DNA from: CAYPHY01 sp964410625
GTDB taxonomy: Bacteria > Chloroflexota > Anaerolineae > Promineifilales > Promineifilaceae
Length of the DNA: 64,000 nt
Assembly (NCBI GenBank): GCA_964410625.1
Contig: CAYPHY010000026.1
Span: 7,178-71,177 of the forward strand
Direction: 5' to 3'
Under the pieces are notes generated by a model, which was given only the letters and a program-made list of their open reading frames with translations, was not told the origin of the DNA and did not search any database. This document shows positions 1-8,182 of the stretch, one piece after another. The translations under genes and the position numbers were made by a program. Numbering within the stretch: the first letter of the stretch is position 1; each line of letters begins with the position of its first letter.

Positions 1-1302
1 GAGCAAGCCGTCGGCGGGGTCCATGTGGATGTTATAGCGTGTGCCACGCCGGTGCCAGGCGATGATGTCGGCCAATACGGGAAAGAGTTCGCGCAATAGT
101 TCGGTATCGCCTGTGGCATTGTAGTATTCACGGATGGCGACAAAGTACCATAGTGTGGCGTCAACGGTGTTGTATTCAGGAAGCTCGCCGACATCCGGGA
201 AACGATTGGGCAACATCCCCTGGTCTACATAGTGGCCGTAGGTACGCAGGATGCTGGCGGCGATTTCCGGCCGTCCGGTCGCCAGCGTCAGGCCGGGGAG
301 GGCGATCATCGTGTCACGCCCCCAATCGCTGAACCAGTGGTAGCCGGCGATGATGGACTTACCGTTGGGATCAACAGGCGTCGGCCGTTGGACGATGAAT
401 TGATCGGCGGCCAGCACCAACTGTTGCAACGCCTCTGGCAACGTCCCTTTGCTGCCCACACCATGCAAACTACGTGTGCGCTCCAGCAAACGATGCTCAT
501 AGTCGCGTCGTGCCTGGTAAGCGACTTCACCATCCAATTCTGGTTCCGGCTCTGTGCTGGCAACGATGGTCAGCGCTTCCCCTGGCCGCAAAGTGGCCTG
601 GAATTGGGCGATATAGAGATGGTCTTCAGCGACATCATTCATCCCGCGATAATCTTCGACGGCCAAAAAGAAGTCCTCATACCAGTCCGTTTGCGGCGTT
701 AGCTGGGCGCGGTCGGAGAGCAAATAGAAGGGGAGGGCACCATCGAACATGCGAACGCCGAAGCCCTTATCGCGCAGCTCAAACGCTGGTCGCCAGTCGT
801 TCATAATCGTTGTGCTGTGATAGTCGCGGTAATTGGAGAACGCTTTGATGCTGAGAGACAGCGGTCCGGTGGCACGGGTCAGGCGGTAGTGGATATAGGT
901 TGTATTTGCCCCATGTTCCATCCAGACACGCTTTTCGAGTAAGGCATTGGCACAGGCATAAGTCCACACCGGCGTCGTTCCTTCCAGATGGAAGCGATTG
1001 AGATAGTGATGCCCGTTGGGTTCAACCGGCCCATCTTCCCAACGGTTAACGTGGAGCGGGTAAAAACGGCCGCTTTCAGGGTAGATGCCATCATATTCGG
1101 CCGTTTCGTCGAGTTTTGCCAGCAGCAGGGTGCGGCCGAGGGGTGGTTTCAGCGCGGCCACCAGCAAGCCATGATAGCGGCGCGTCAGCAACGATGCAAT
1201 TGTGCCAGAGGCAAAGCCGCCGATGCCGTTCGTGACCAACCATTCGCGCCGCTCGGCAACCGCTAAATCCCCGCAAACTTCTCGTCCGAAATCCAGAAAC
1301 AT
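1..1302 (-). CDS. glycogen debranching enzyme (amylo-alpha-1,6-glucosidase, GH133-like), N-terminal part
   Basis: Reading leftward from an ATG at 1302, 434 codons stay open to the window edge, so the C-terminal part is missing. The product begins MFLDFGREVCGDLAVAERRE, followed by the GGFASGT and RRYHGLL motifs of the N-terminal domain of bacterial/archaeal-type debranching enzymes. The catalytic-domain hallmarks WFSDWGRDTM and YNTVDATLWY follow at about residues 325-390. The family hydrolyses alpha-1,6 branch points of glycogen in the cytoplasm. The start is supported by GAAGGAG five bases upstream. No neighbouring glycogen gene is visible. The identification is firm; only the extent beyond position 1 is unknown. 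Confidence 0.93.
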   Translation of the reverse strand, partial: MFLDFGREVCGDLAVAERREWLVTNGIGGFASGTIASLLTRRYHGLLVAALKPPLGRTLLLAKLDETAEYDGIYPESGRFYPLHVNRWEDGPVEPNGHHYLNRFHLEGTTPVWTYACANALLEKRVWMEHGANTTYIHYRLTRATGPLSLSIKAFSNYRDYHSTTIMNDWRPAFELRDKGFGVRMFDGALPFYLLSDRAQLTPQTDWYEDFFLAVEDYRGMNDVAEDHLYIAQFQATLRPGEALTIVASTEPEPELDGEVAYQARRDYEHRLLERTRSLHGVGSKGTLPEALQQLVLAADQFIVQRPTPVDPNGKSIIAGYHWFSDWGRDTMIALPGLTLATGRPEIAASILRTYGHYVDQGMLPNRFPDVGELPEYNTVDATLWYFVAIREYYNATGDTELLRELFPVLADIIAWHRRGTRYNIHMDPADGLL

Positions 1303-1317
1303 AAATGCTCCTTCAAA

Positions 1318-1646
1318 AGTATAGTAGTGAGTAGTGGACAGTAGGCAGTAGCCAGTTGGCAGTAATCAGTAGACAGTCTCCAATCTCTAATCTCCACTCT
1401 CCTATCTCATTTGTGCCACTTTATACCAATAGTGAGGTGAGTAGGCGAGTTTAGGGGCGGAATGCTCATCTCCGTTTAGTCCTCTTACTCCTCCACTACC
1501 TATCTCATTCTATTCTGCGCTATATTTACCACATGCGAGAGGATGACAGGGTGACAGGGTGACAAGGTGACAGGGCGATCTCACCTCTTCACCCAGTCAC
1601 CCCCGCACCTTGTCACCCTGTCATCCCCTCACCTTGTCAGGGAAAG
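1318..1646. repeat. intergenic short-period repeats (7-mer CAGTAGG and GGAGACT families, 8-mer GGTGACAA family)
   Basis: This 344-base intergenic gap holds no gene. Positions about 1322-1375 are variants of CAGTAGG with a 7-base period, and about 1373-1412 are variants of AGTCTCC. Positions 1540-1645 carry GGTGACAG/GGTGACAA at an 8-base period followed by inverted copies (CACCTTGTC, CACCCTGTC), able to form a long imperfect hairpin just before the next gene. The stretch 1413-1539 shows nothing I can name. Confidence 0.85.
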
Positions 1647-2816
1647 ATGCCTTACTTCAACTATTATCTCCAGGCGTATGAGGCGGAGGCCGCTTCTGGT
1701 TGGCAGCGGCGGGAGTTTATTCATGCCTGGTGGCGGATATATGCACGGGATCAACGGTGGACACCACCGGATTATCGGATGCTGGGCTGGTCGCTGAATC
1801 TGGCGCATAACCCCCATTTGGCACGGATGCGGCCGACATTGCTCTATGTAGACGCGCTGCAGCGCACAGGCGTAGGGGCGGGAACGGGAGCAACGGGCGG
1901 CGGCCAGATCATGCCGTTGCCGACACTGTTTGAATCTATGTTGGCGGCCGCTGTACTACTGCGTGATCCGCGCCGGACCGAGGGGAGAGGGCCAAATAAA
2001 ACCGCTTACCTGGCGCTGTTCCAGGCGGCAAACGACAGCGAGGGAGTGGAACGTCTGTTAGATTATACCCGCGACCTGCTGGGTCGCGAGGGGTATTCGC
2101 GCCTGCTGTTGCCCACCGGCCTCTCGCCCCATCTTGGCTCAGGGATGTTACAGGACTCATGGGACCTCTGGCCGCCCTTACATACCCCTTCAAACCCGCC
2201 TTACGTGCCAGACCTGCTGAATGGATGGTTGCCTGTGGCGCGGACGACGAGATTGTATCAGGCGGCCGTCCCCTCAACTTTACCAGACGCCCCTACAGGT
2301 CCGGCACGACTGGTTCCGCTGGAGCCGAAACGGTTGGCGGCCGACTTGCTGCCCTTGTTGGTGGCGGCGACGGAGGAAACGGCCGATCTCTTCCCCCCGC
2401 CCGATGCCGAAGAAGCGCGATTCCTCCTGCGGTGGTTAGAAAGCCAGACGCTCATCGGCCGTGTGGCGGAAGTGGATGGTGTGCCGGTGGGGTTTGTGTT
2501 GCTACAGCCGGACTTTGCCGGACGGATGCGACGAGCAAGGGGAGGGCGGCCGTTGTTCTGGCGGGCGTGGTTGGCGACGATGAGAGGTCGGCCGGTAAGA
2601 CAGGGGCGCTTGCTGTTCGGTGGCGTGCTGCCGGAATGGCACGGGCACGGAGTTGGTAAGCAGTTGTGGGGTGAGGTGTTAAGCGTCGCTCATGAGCAAG
2701 GGTGGGCAACCGTGACGGTTGGCCCACTGGAAGAAGGAACAACAGCGGCCGAATTTATCGGCCGTAGGGGAGCAACTGCCCAACAGGGATTTTCGTTGTA
2801 CGGAGTTACGCCGTGA
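1647..2816 (+). CDS. GNAT-family N-acetyltransferase
   Basis: A 389-residue protein. The C-terminal third has the GNAT fold signature: a substrate strand (VGFVLLQPDF), then the acetyl-CoA loop within GGVLPEWHGHGVGKQLW (H-G-H-G-V-G in place of R/QxxGxG/A), and a final strand with GRRGATAQQGFSLYGV. The N-terminal 200 residues lack a motif I recognise and may bind the substrate. The family transfers acetyl from acetyl-CoA to an amine; the substrate cannot be deduced. The start at 1647 lies just after a repeat hairpin and has only a weak purine-rich ribosome site (AGGGAAAG). It is monocistronic. Confidence 0.78.
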   Translation: MPYFNYYLQAYEAEAASGWQRREFIHAWWRIYARDQRWTPPDYRMLGWSLNLAHNPHLARMRPTLLYVDALQRTGVGAGTGATGGGQIMPLPTLFESMLAAAVLLRDPRRTEGRGPNKTAYLALFQAANDSEGVERLLDYTRDLLGREGYSRLLLPTGLSPHLGSGMLQDSWDLWPPLHTPSNPPYVPDLLNGWLPVARTTRLYQAAVPSTLPDAPTGPARLVPLEPKRLAADLLPLLVAATEETADLFPPPDAEEARFLLRWLESQTLIGRVAEVDGVPVGFVLLQPDFAGRMRRARGGRPLFWRAWLATMRGRPVRQGRLLFGGVLPEWHGHGVGKQLWGEVLSVAHEQGWATVTVGPLEEGTTAAEFIGRRGATAQQGFSLYGVTP

Positions 2817-2830
2817 AGTTTTCTAGTACA

Positions 2831-2956
2831 GAGCTTACGCAACTGTAGAATTTTGAGCAACGAATTTTGATTAGGACTCAGGCAGTTTAAAACGAATGAC
2901 ACGAATCTCACTTTCTATTTTCGTGAAATTCGTGCCATTCGTGTCGAAAAAATATT
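2831..2956. repeat. inverted repeat of the CACGAAT family
   Basis: Copies of ACGAATGACACGAAT at about 2892-2906 are answered by ATTCGTGCCATTCGTGT at about 2930-2946, forming a hairpin between two converging genes. The same family recurs at 48272-48345 and 54079-54100. A CTTACGCA sequence at 2836 resembles the terminal repeat of the element at 48250. Confidence 0.7.
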
Positions 2957-2972
2957 ATCGATCTATCGCTGT

Positions 2973-3482
2973 TTACGCCCGTGCTTTCTCGTTGATGCCG
3001 GTCGTTAGCATACTCCCTTCGGCCAGCTTGGTCAGCTTTTTGTCCGTTTCGCCCTCTTCATTGAGCGTCTTCTGCAAGGTGCTGGCTGCCTGGGTGTGGC
3101 CCAACATCTTGGCATAGGTCTGCACAGTCCCATAGCCAGCGATCTCATAATGCTCGACCTTTTGCGCGGCCGCGATCAGCGCTGCATCTTTGGTTGCCGG
3201 ATCACCATTCGAGCTGATGATCTCACTTCCTTCCTCGATCAGGCCTTCCATCCCTTTGCATCTTTTGTTACCTGGGTTTTCGCCCATCTCTTGCAAGATA
3301 GAAGTCAGCCGGTCCAGGTGACCGCGCGATTGCTCCAGGTGATTCTCAAATGCCATCTTCAAGTCTGGGGACGAAGCCGCCCGCGCCATCTTGGGTAGGG
3401 CGTCAATAATCTGCTTTTCCGCGCTATAGAGGTCTTTCAATTCATGCACAAACAAGTTTTGTAAGGAATTCATATTAGCCAT
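2973..3482 (-). CDS. DUF892 / YciE-YciF family ferritin-like protein
   Basis: About 169 residues, all predicted helical. The opening, NSLQNLFVHELKDLYSAEKQ, is typical of DUF892 (YciE/YciF), a ferritin-like four-helix family linked to stress. Conserved acidic and histidine positions (E near residue 12, E20, H in ENHLEQSRGHL, and E and H in KVEHYEIAGYG) fit a di-iron or related metal site; metal binding is inferred. An upstream in-frame ATG at 3488 touches the Shine-Dalgarno (AAAGGAG, 3489-3495) with no spacing, so I chose the second ATG at 3482, six bases away. It is monocistronic. Confidence 0.88.
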   Translation of the reverse strand: MANMNSLQNLFVHELKDLYSAEKQIIDALPKMARAASSPDLKMAFENHLEQSRGHLDRLTSILQEMGENPGNKRCKGMEGLIEEGSEIISSNGDPATKDAALIAAAQKVEHYEIAGYGTVQTYAKMLGHTQAASTLQKTLNEEGETDKKLTKLAEGSMLTTGINEKARA

Positions 3483-3498
3483 TGTCATCTCCTTTGCT

Positions 3499-3532
3499 TA
3501 GAAACCGGGTTTTTTGAAAAGCTCGGTTTCTA
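3499..3532. repeat. TAGAAACC palindromic element, copy 1
   Basis: An inverted repeat (TAGAAACCGGGT...AGCTCGGTTTCTA) with a T/A-rich centre. Five such elements occur in the window (3499, 22522, 40626, 41945, 59535), all intergenic. It could act as a bidirectional terminator, but the sequence conservation suggests a dispersed REP-like element. Confidence 0.8.
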
Positions 3533-3887
3533 CCGTTTATTCGTTTATTTTTCTCGTATCCGCCTTTCAGCTTAACAAAGGGGCATCCCCTTCACAATGT
3601 GTCATGGTATAGGCAATAGATATACGATTGTCCAAGCCTTTCATAGGGAGATCGGCATACCGTTTCCTATGAGCGGCGACTGCAAACCGTCAATACCCCT
3701 GGTTATGCCTGTCGAGTATGTATGGATATATAGAGTTTTCTCTCTGGTAGCAGTAAGCTGTAAGTGAATTACAGTCACGCACATAGCTCTAAACCTGGAG
3801 TTTATTGTGGTTGATTTGCGGTTGATTTGGAATCGGTTTGAGAAGTAAAGCGATACCACTAATTGTACAGGAAAACACGTTAGCGAG
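3533..3887. other. intergenic region, no gene seen
   Basis: About 355 bases upstream of the LCP gene without a coding frame of note. It is more AT-rich than its surroundings and must hold the promoter of the LCP gene and probably that of the DUF892 gene. Tandem GGTTGATTTG copies at about 3808-3830 are the only repetition seen. I could not place a convincing -35/-10 pair. Confidence 0.5.
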
Positions 3888-5069
3888 ATGAACCAGAATC
3901 AGTACATGAAACAGACGCCTTCGCTGTCTCCACTCTTGCTGGCGATCTGTGTTATCATCGGTGTTGTATTTGTAGTCGCGTTTGGCCTTTGGTTTGCGGC
4001 CGAAACGCCACCCAGGTCATCACAACCACCGGCCGTTGAAGGAGTCGTCCAACCATTTTTCGACTCTCTCGAAGCGGATGAAATGGCCGGTTCCAATGCG
4101 CTTAAATCCGTTGTCGAGGAGAGTCGTGCCGACGAGAAAGCAAATGGCAGCGCGGCCGCCCACTCCTTGCTTGCCCAACAAGCGCAGGCAGGGAACGAGA
4201 AGCCACCATGCTCGCAGGAGCCTTGTGAAGAGGACTATTTAGAGTTGGTTCCCCCGCAACCGGCAGGTATTGCAGAGGGGCAAACCCTGTTGCTATTGGG
4301 CGTGGATAGCCGAAGCGGTGGCTTGATTTCACTGACGGATACCATCATGCTACTCTTTCTGGATGAAGAAGCGCAACGGATTTCGCTGCTTTCCATCCCG
4401 CGTGATCTGTATGTGGAGATTCCGGGACACGGCCGAGATCGGATCAATACGGCTGTGGTGCATGGCGCTGGTGGAGAAAAAGATTTAGAAGCAGGCATTG
4501 CCACCCTCGAAAAGGTCCTTGAACGCACACTCGACATTGAGATTGACCACCATATATTGGTTGATTTTCGGGCTGTCGTTCGTTCCATTGATGCGCTCGG
4601 TGGAATTGATGTCTATGTCCCTTACACGATTGATGATCCTACCTATCCTGATATGAGCGGCGGCTTTGATCCGCTCTTTATCCCCCAAGGCCAACATCAC
4701 TTTACGGGAGAGATGGCATTGAAGTATGCTCGCACCCGTCACCAGGACAATGATTTTTACCGCGCTCAACGCCAGCACCAGATTCTGTTCGCCATTCGGG
4801 AGCAGGTCTTTAATCTAGGTGTCGCCGATTTGCTGGAGTCCGCGCCAGCTTTGTACCAGCAAGTACGGCATGGGGTGTTTACGGATTTAAACATTTTGCA
4901 ATTAGTACAGCTTGGTCAGGCATTGAGCGAGGTACCGGCGGATAATATTCAAACGGCCGTGCTGGATGATCAATATCTATCCAGCACCTGGACGGAACGG
5001 GGCGAGTTTGTTTTAGTACTTAAACCCTCTGCTCCCTCATCGCTGATTGAGGAAATATTTACGAATTAA
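3888..5069 (+). CDS. LytR-CpsA-Psr (LCP) family envelope glycopolymer ligase
   Basis: A 393-residue protein with a short cytoplasmic N-terminus, one membrane segment (about residues 14-37), a low-complexity linker to about residue 120, and the LCP domain from about 130 to 340. Characteristic motifs are LLLLGVDSRSG, TDTIMLLF, SIPRDLYV, DRINTAVVHG, LGGIDVYVP and ALKYARTRHQDNDFYRAQRQ; the conserved Arg and Asp residues bind the pyrophosphate of a polyprenyl-linked substrate. The family attaches glycopolymers to the cell wall outside the membrane, which fits the glycan genes elsewhere in the window. The start has only a weak ribosome site (AGCGAG); a second ATG seven codons later is possible. Confidence 0.92.
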   Translation: MNQNQYMKQTPSLSPLLLAICVIIGVVFVVAFGLWFAAETPPRSSQPPAVEGVVQPFFDSLEADEMAGSNALKSVVEESRADEKANGSAAAHSLLAQQAQAGNEKPPCSQEPCEEDYLELVPPQPAGIAEGQTLLLLGVDSRSGGLISLTDTIMLLFLDEEAQRISLLSIPRDLYVEIPGHGRDRINTAVVHGAGGEKDLEAGIATLEKVLERTLDIEIDHHILVDFRAVVRSIDALGGIDVYVPYTIDDPTYPDMSGGFDPLFIPQGQHHFTGEMALKYARTRHQDNDFYRAQRQHQILFAIREQVFNLGVADLLESAPALYQQVRHGVFTDLNILQLVQLGQALSEVPADNIQTAVLDDQYLSSTWTERGEFVLVLKPSAPSSLIEEIFTN

Positions 5070-5073
5070 GAAT

Positions 5074-5108
5074 AAACCTCTGACGTCTTGATAGACCTCA
5101 GAGGTTTT
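5074..5108. terminator. stem-loop after the LCP gene (AAACCTCTGA...TCAGAGGTTTT)
   Basis: An inverted repeat with a 10-base stem, starting five bases after the LCP stop and ending in TTTT, can serve as a factor-independent terminator. Its sequence has the look of a dispersed palindrome rather than a gene-specific terminator. Confidence 0.6.
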
Positions 5109-5148
5109 CAGAGAAGACAACATGGGCGGTTGCCCACCAAGAATGAAA

Positions 5149-5224
5149 ATCTCACGCAAAGCACGCTAAGACGCGAAGTATAAAAACTTGGCGACCTTTG
5201 CGCCTTTGCGTGAGCTATTTTCAT
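5149..5224. repeat. inverted repeat of the GCAAAGACGC family
   Basis: CTCACGCAAAGCACGC at 5150 is answered by GCGCCTTTGCGTGAG at about 5199-5214. Related sequence precedes the oxidoreductase gene (19593-19620) and brackets the nested repeat at 27473-27637. Confidence 0.7.
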
Positions 5225-5239
5225 AGGAGAGTCAGGCTC

Positions 5240-5782
5240 ATGGCAGGAAAGCGAGATAAACGCGAAAAAAAAGGTAAGAAGCCGCTGAAAGAAGCAGCAC
5301 GGGAACGGCCGTTTATTCCACCGGATGAAGTGCCGGTGGATGAGCCATCGGCCGAGGAAGCGGAACAACCGCTTAATTGGGAAACCTCGATGGAACTCTT
5401 AGAAAGTCTCGACGACGGTGAAGCGGTGATGCGGGAGATAGATGATTATGCCACGTTGCCCGACGTCGTGGAAGATTTTGCCGAGCGACAAGAGCTAGAC
5501 ACGGGTGCGCATTTGCTCCGGCGGCGGCTAAGAGAACATCACGGTGAGTCCCCCGATTTATCGGCCGATGATATTGATGCGGCCTGGGATGAGAGCGACG
5601 TGGGTGAAGAGACGGTTGGCGGCACAGCTCCCACCCCCGATCAAGACCAGGTGGATGAAATTGGCGAAGCGGCCGGACTGACTTATGAAGACGATGAACC
5701 CTTAAACACCGGGGAACGACTGGAGGAACGGGATCGCCATCGTTGGGAGCTAAACCCGGAATCGGCCGAGGAAGAAGAGTAA
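5240..5782 (+). CDS. DUF6335 family protein
   Basis: A 180-residue acidic, hydrophilic protein with a lysine-rich N-terminus (KRDKREKKGKK). The C-terminal core, DIDAAWDESDVGEETVGG then TPTPDQDQVDEIGEAAG, matches what I recall of DUF6335, a family known mostly from cyanobacteria and Chloroflexota with no assigned function. No signal peptide or membrane segment is seen. The ATG at 5240 is chosen because AGGAGA lies nine bases upstream; the upstream extension is repeat DNA. Confidence 0.78.
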   Translation: MAGKRDKREKKGKKPLKEAARERPFIPPDEVPVDEPSAEEAEQPLNWETSMELLESLDDGEAVMREIDDYATLPDVVEDFAERQELDTGAHLLRRRLREHHGESPDLSADDIDAAWDESDVGEETVGGTAPTPDQDQVDEIGEAAGLTYEDDEPLNTGERLEERDRHRWELNPESAEEEE

Positions 5783-5844
5783 ACTTTCCAGATTTCTCCG
5801 GTTTGAACAAAACAAAATATTTGACCCTCTGGCTCCCTCCGCAG

Positions 5845-5872
5845 TTGCTATCCAGCCCAAGCGTAATATAAT
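5845..5872 (+). promoter_or_regulatory. candidate promoter of the two-component system
   Basis: TTGCTA (5845-5850), a 16-base spacer and TATAAT (5867-5872) lie upstream of the response regulator. The predicted start near 5879 leaves a leader of about 20 bases that includes the ribosome site ACGGAGG (5884-5890). Confidence 0.6.
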
Positions 5873-5898
5873 CTAAAATTACTTACGGAGGTTTATGA

Positions 5899-6576
5899 AT
5901 GTCAGCCAGAATATTGGTTATCGAGGATGAAGAACGCATCCGCCAGTTTTTACAGCGTGGCCTGAGCTATGAAGGCTACCGCGTTGATGCGGCTATGGAT
6001 GGGCAAATTGGCCTGGAGATGGCTCGCGAGAACCCACCAGATTTGGTCTTGCTCGATCTGATGCTGCCGGGTATTGATGGTTTGGAAGTGTGCCGGCGGT
6101 TACGCGCAGCCAGCGATGTGCCGATCTTAATGCTAACGGCGAAAGAAGCGATTGAGGATCGTGTCTCCGGGCTGGACGCAGGAGCCGATGATTATCTTGT
6201 CAAGCCCTTTGCTTTTGACGAACTGATGGCGCGTGTGCGTGCCTTGCTGCGCCGCGCCCAACCCTCTACACCCCAGGTCTACCGCTTTGCTGATCTGGAG
6301 TTAGACACTGGAACACGGCAGGGCCATCGTGGCGGCAACACCTTTGATCTGACCGCCAAAGAGTATGAACTGTTAGAACTGTTTATGCGCCACCCGCGAC
6401 AAGTGTTGACGCGCGACTTGATTTTTGAGCGTGTATGGAACTATGATTTTGGTGGCGAGAGCAATATTATCGAGGTCTACGTTCGCTATCTACGGCAAAA
6501 AACAGAAGTGGATGGCGCACCGCGCCTGATCCATACCGTCCGCGGAATTGGCTATGTCTTGCGTGAAGAGTCTTAG
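5899..6576 (+). CDS. OmpR/PhoB-family response regulator
   Basis: A 225-residue protein with a receiver domain (about residues 1-115). Its acidic pocket is in VIEDEERI, the phosphoacceptor Asp is in LVLLDLMLPGIDG, and the conserved Thr and Lys are in MLTAKE and YLVKPFAFDEL. A winged-helix DNA-binding domain follows (about 125-223: LTAKEYELLELF...VRYLRQK...TVRGIGYVL). It is paired with the histidine kinase 59 bases downstream. ACGGAGG precedes the ATG by eight bases. The signal and regulon cannot be deduced. Confidence 0.96.
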   Translation: MSARILVIEDEERIRQFLQRGLSYEGYRVDAAMDGQIGLEMARENPPDLVLLDLMLPGIDGLEVCRRLRAASDVPILMLTAKEAIEDRVSGLDAGADDYLVKPFAFDELMARVRALLRRAQPSTPQVYRFADLELDTGTRQGHRGGNTFDLTAKEYELLELFMRHPRQVLTRDLIFERVWNYDFGGESNIIEVYVRYLRQKTEVDGAPRLIHTVRGIGYVLREES

Positions 6577-6594
6577 TTAATCGAGTAAGCAGTA

Positions 6595-6628
6595 GGTAGG
6601 CAGTGGACGGTAGACCCCTGCTGCTTAC
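6595..6628. repeat. 7-mer CAGTAGG repeat with inverted end
   Basis: TAAGCAGTAGGTAGGCAGTGG followed by CTGCTGCTTA fills the gap between the response regulator and kinase genes, ending eight bases before the kinase ATG. It removes any obvious Shine-Dalgarno for the kinase. Confidence 0.7.
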
Positions 6629-6635
6629 GAATCCT

Positions 6636-8096
6636 ATGTCTATCCAGTGGCGCCTGCTTTTTATCTTCACCATCATCTTCACCATCGCCTATGTCTTGTT
6701 TGCGCTCCTCGTCTCCTGGCTAACGCGCAATCAGGTGATGGCGGAGATTGACCAGGACCTACAGGCACTTGCCGCGGAAGTGTCTACCGCATCCACCATA
6801 CTTGGTCCCGGCGGCACATTACGCGTTCCCCTCCCTGATGATTTGGCTACGCTGCAAACCGCCTCTACATTTCTACTAATTCTTGATCGAGAGCAAAATG
6901 TGTTGGTGCAGTCGGGTAATATGCCCAGTTATAGCGAGCCACTCGACAGTCGCAGCCTCGGCTGGAAGGAAAATTTTAGCACGATCATACACGAGGGAAC
7001 GGAACTGCGCGTTTTCAGCAAGCCGCTGTTTGGGGCCGACGGCCGCCTTATCGGTCACATCCAGGTAGCTCGCCTGCTGGATAATTTTCAGATCTTTAAC
7101 CAGGTCGTCACCCGTTCGATCAGCATTGGTTTGGCGGCCGTCGCCCTTTCCTGGTTGGTTGTTGCCTGGTTGACGCCGCGGCTGTTACGGCCGTTGGACG
7201 ATATTGCCACCGTCGCCCGGCAGATCACCCGCGCTGATGATCTCAGCCGCCGTGTCCCCCACGCCAATCGCGTAGATGAGATCGGCGAACTGGCACGCTC
7301 CTTTAACCAGACCCTGGAACGGCTGGAACGCCTCTTTCGCAGCCAACAACGCTTCCTCGCCGATGTCTCCCACGAGCTACGGACGCCATTGACCAGCGTG
7401 CGTGGCAACCTTGACCTGATGCGGCGCATGGAGCAGTATGATCCCGACTCGATGAGTGTGATCCAGGATGAGATGGAGCGCATGACCCGATTGGTCGGCG
7501 ATTTGCTGTTGCTGGCCCGTGCCGATTCCGGCGGCCTCCCCTTGCAACGCCAGCCGGTGGAATTAGACAATTTGTTATTCGAGGTCTATCGCCAGGTTGA
7601 CCGGCTGGAAAAGCCGGTGACGCTGGAATTGACGGCCGTTGATCAAGCCCGCGTATTGGGTGATGCGGATCGTCTGAAACAATTGATGCTCAATCTGGTG
7701 GATAACGCGATAAAATACACCCCTCCTGGCGGTAAGGTTAGCCTGAGTCTCTCCCGGCAAAATGGTTGGGCGCATCTTTCGGTCAGCGATACGGGAGTGG
7801 GCATCCCCCCCGAGGACATCCCCCATATCTTCGATCGTTTCTACCGTGTGGACAAAGCTCGCACGCGCTCACAGGGTGGTTCCGGGCTGGGGTTGGCCAT
7901 TGCCAAGTGGATTGTGCAGGCACATGGTGGCGGCATTCAGGTGAAAAGTCAAGTTGGCGAGGGGACAACCTTCACCGTCGCACTTCCCCTTTACCACCAG
8001 CCAGGGCAAGTGATCAGCGAAGAGGAACAAGAAGAAAAGACGCGCCCCGGCTTTCGCATTCACCGGCCGCGCTCCCAATCCACGCCAGTTGGCTGA
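6636..8096 (+). CDS. sensor histidine kinase (HAMP-HisKA-HATPase)
   Basis: About 486 residues. A membrane segment near residues 6-28, an extracytoplasmic sensor of about 130 residues, a second membrane segment, then HAMP (RLLRPLDDIATVARQI). The H box is FLADVSHELRTPLTSVRG, the N box LNLVDNAIKYTPPGG, and the G boxes SDTGVGIPPED and GGSGLGLAIAKW. It autophosphorylates on the H-box His and passes phosphate to the regulator encoded just upstream. The frame is open 11 codons further upstream, but that extension is repeat DNA, so the ATG at 6636 is preferred. Confidence 0.95.
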   Translation: MSIQWRLLFIFTIIFTIAYVLFALLVSWLTRNQVMAEIDQDLQALAAEVSTASTILGPGGTLRVPLPDDLATLQTASTFLLILDREQNVLVQSGNMPSYSEPLDSRSLGWKENFSTIIHEGTELRVFSKPLFGADGRLIGHIQVARLLDNFQIFNQVVTRSISIGLAAVALSWLVVAWLTPRLLRPLDDIATVARQITRADDLSRRVPHANRVDEIGELARSFNQTLERLERLFRSQQRFLADVSHELRTPLTSVRGNLDLMRRMEQYDPDSMSVIQDEMERMTRLVGDLLLLARADSGGLPLQRQPVELDNLLFEVYRQVDRLEKPVTLELTAVDQARVLGDADRLKQLMLNLVDNAIKYTPPGGKVSLSLSRQNGWAHLSVSDTGVGIPPEDIPHIFDRFYRVDKARTRSQGGSGLGLAIAKWIVQAHGGGIQVKSQVGEGTTFTVALPLYHQPGQVISEEEQEEKTRPGFRIHRPRSQSTPVG

Positions 8097-8102
8097 AGAA
8101 GA

Positions 8103-8182
8103 AGAGCGTGAGAGACTAGGAGATTGAGAGCCTGAAAGACGGTACAGTCTCCTAATCTCTTAGTCTCCTAGTCTCCTAACTC
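8103..8182. repeat. 7-mer GGAGACT repeat hairpin
   Basis: Variants of GAGACTAGGAGATTGAGAG are followed by inverted variants of AGTCTCCTAATCTCTT, all on a 7-base period. The array lies between converging genes and contributes the TAG stop of the acyl-CoA dehydrogenase. Confidence 0.85.
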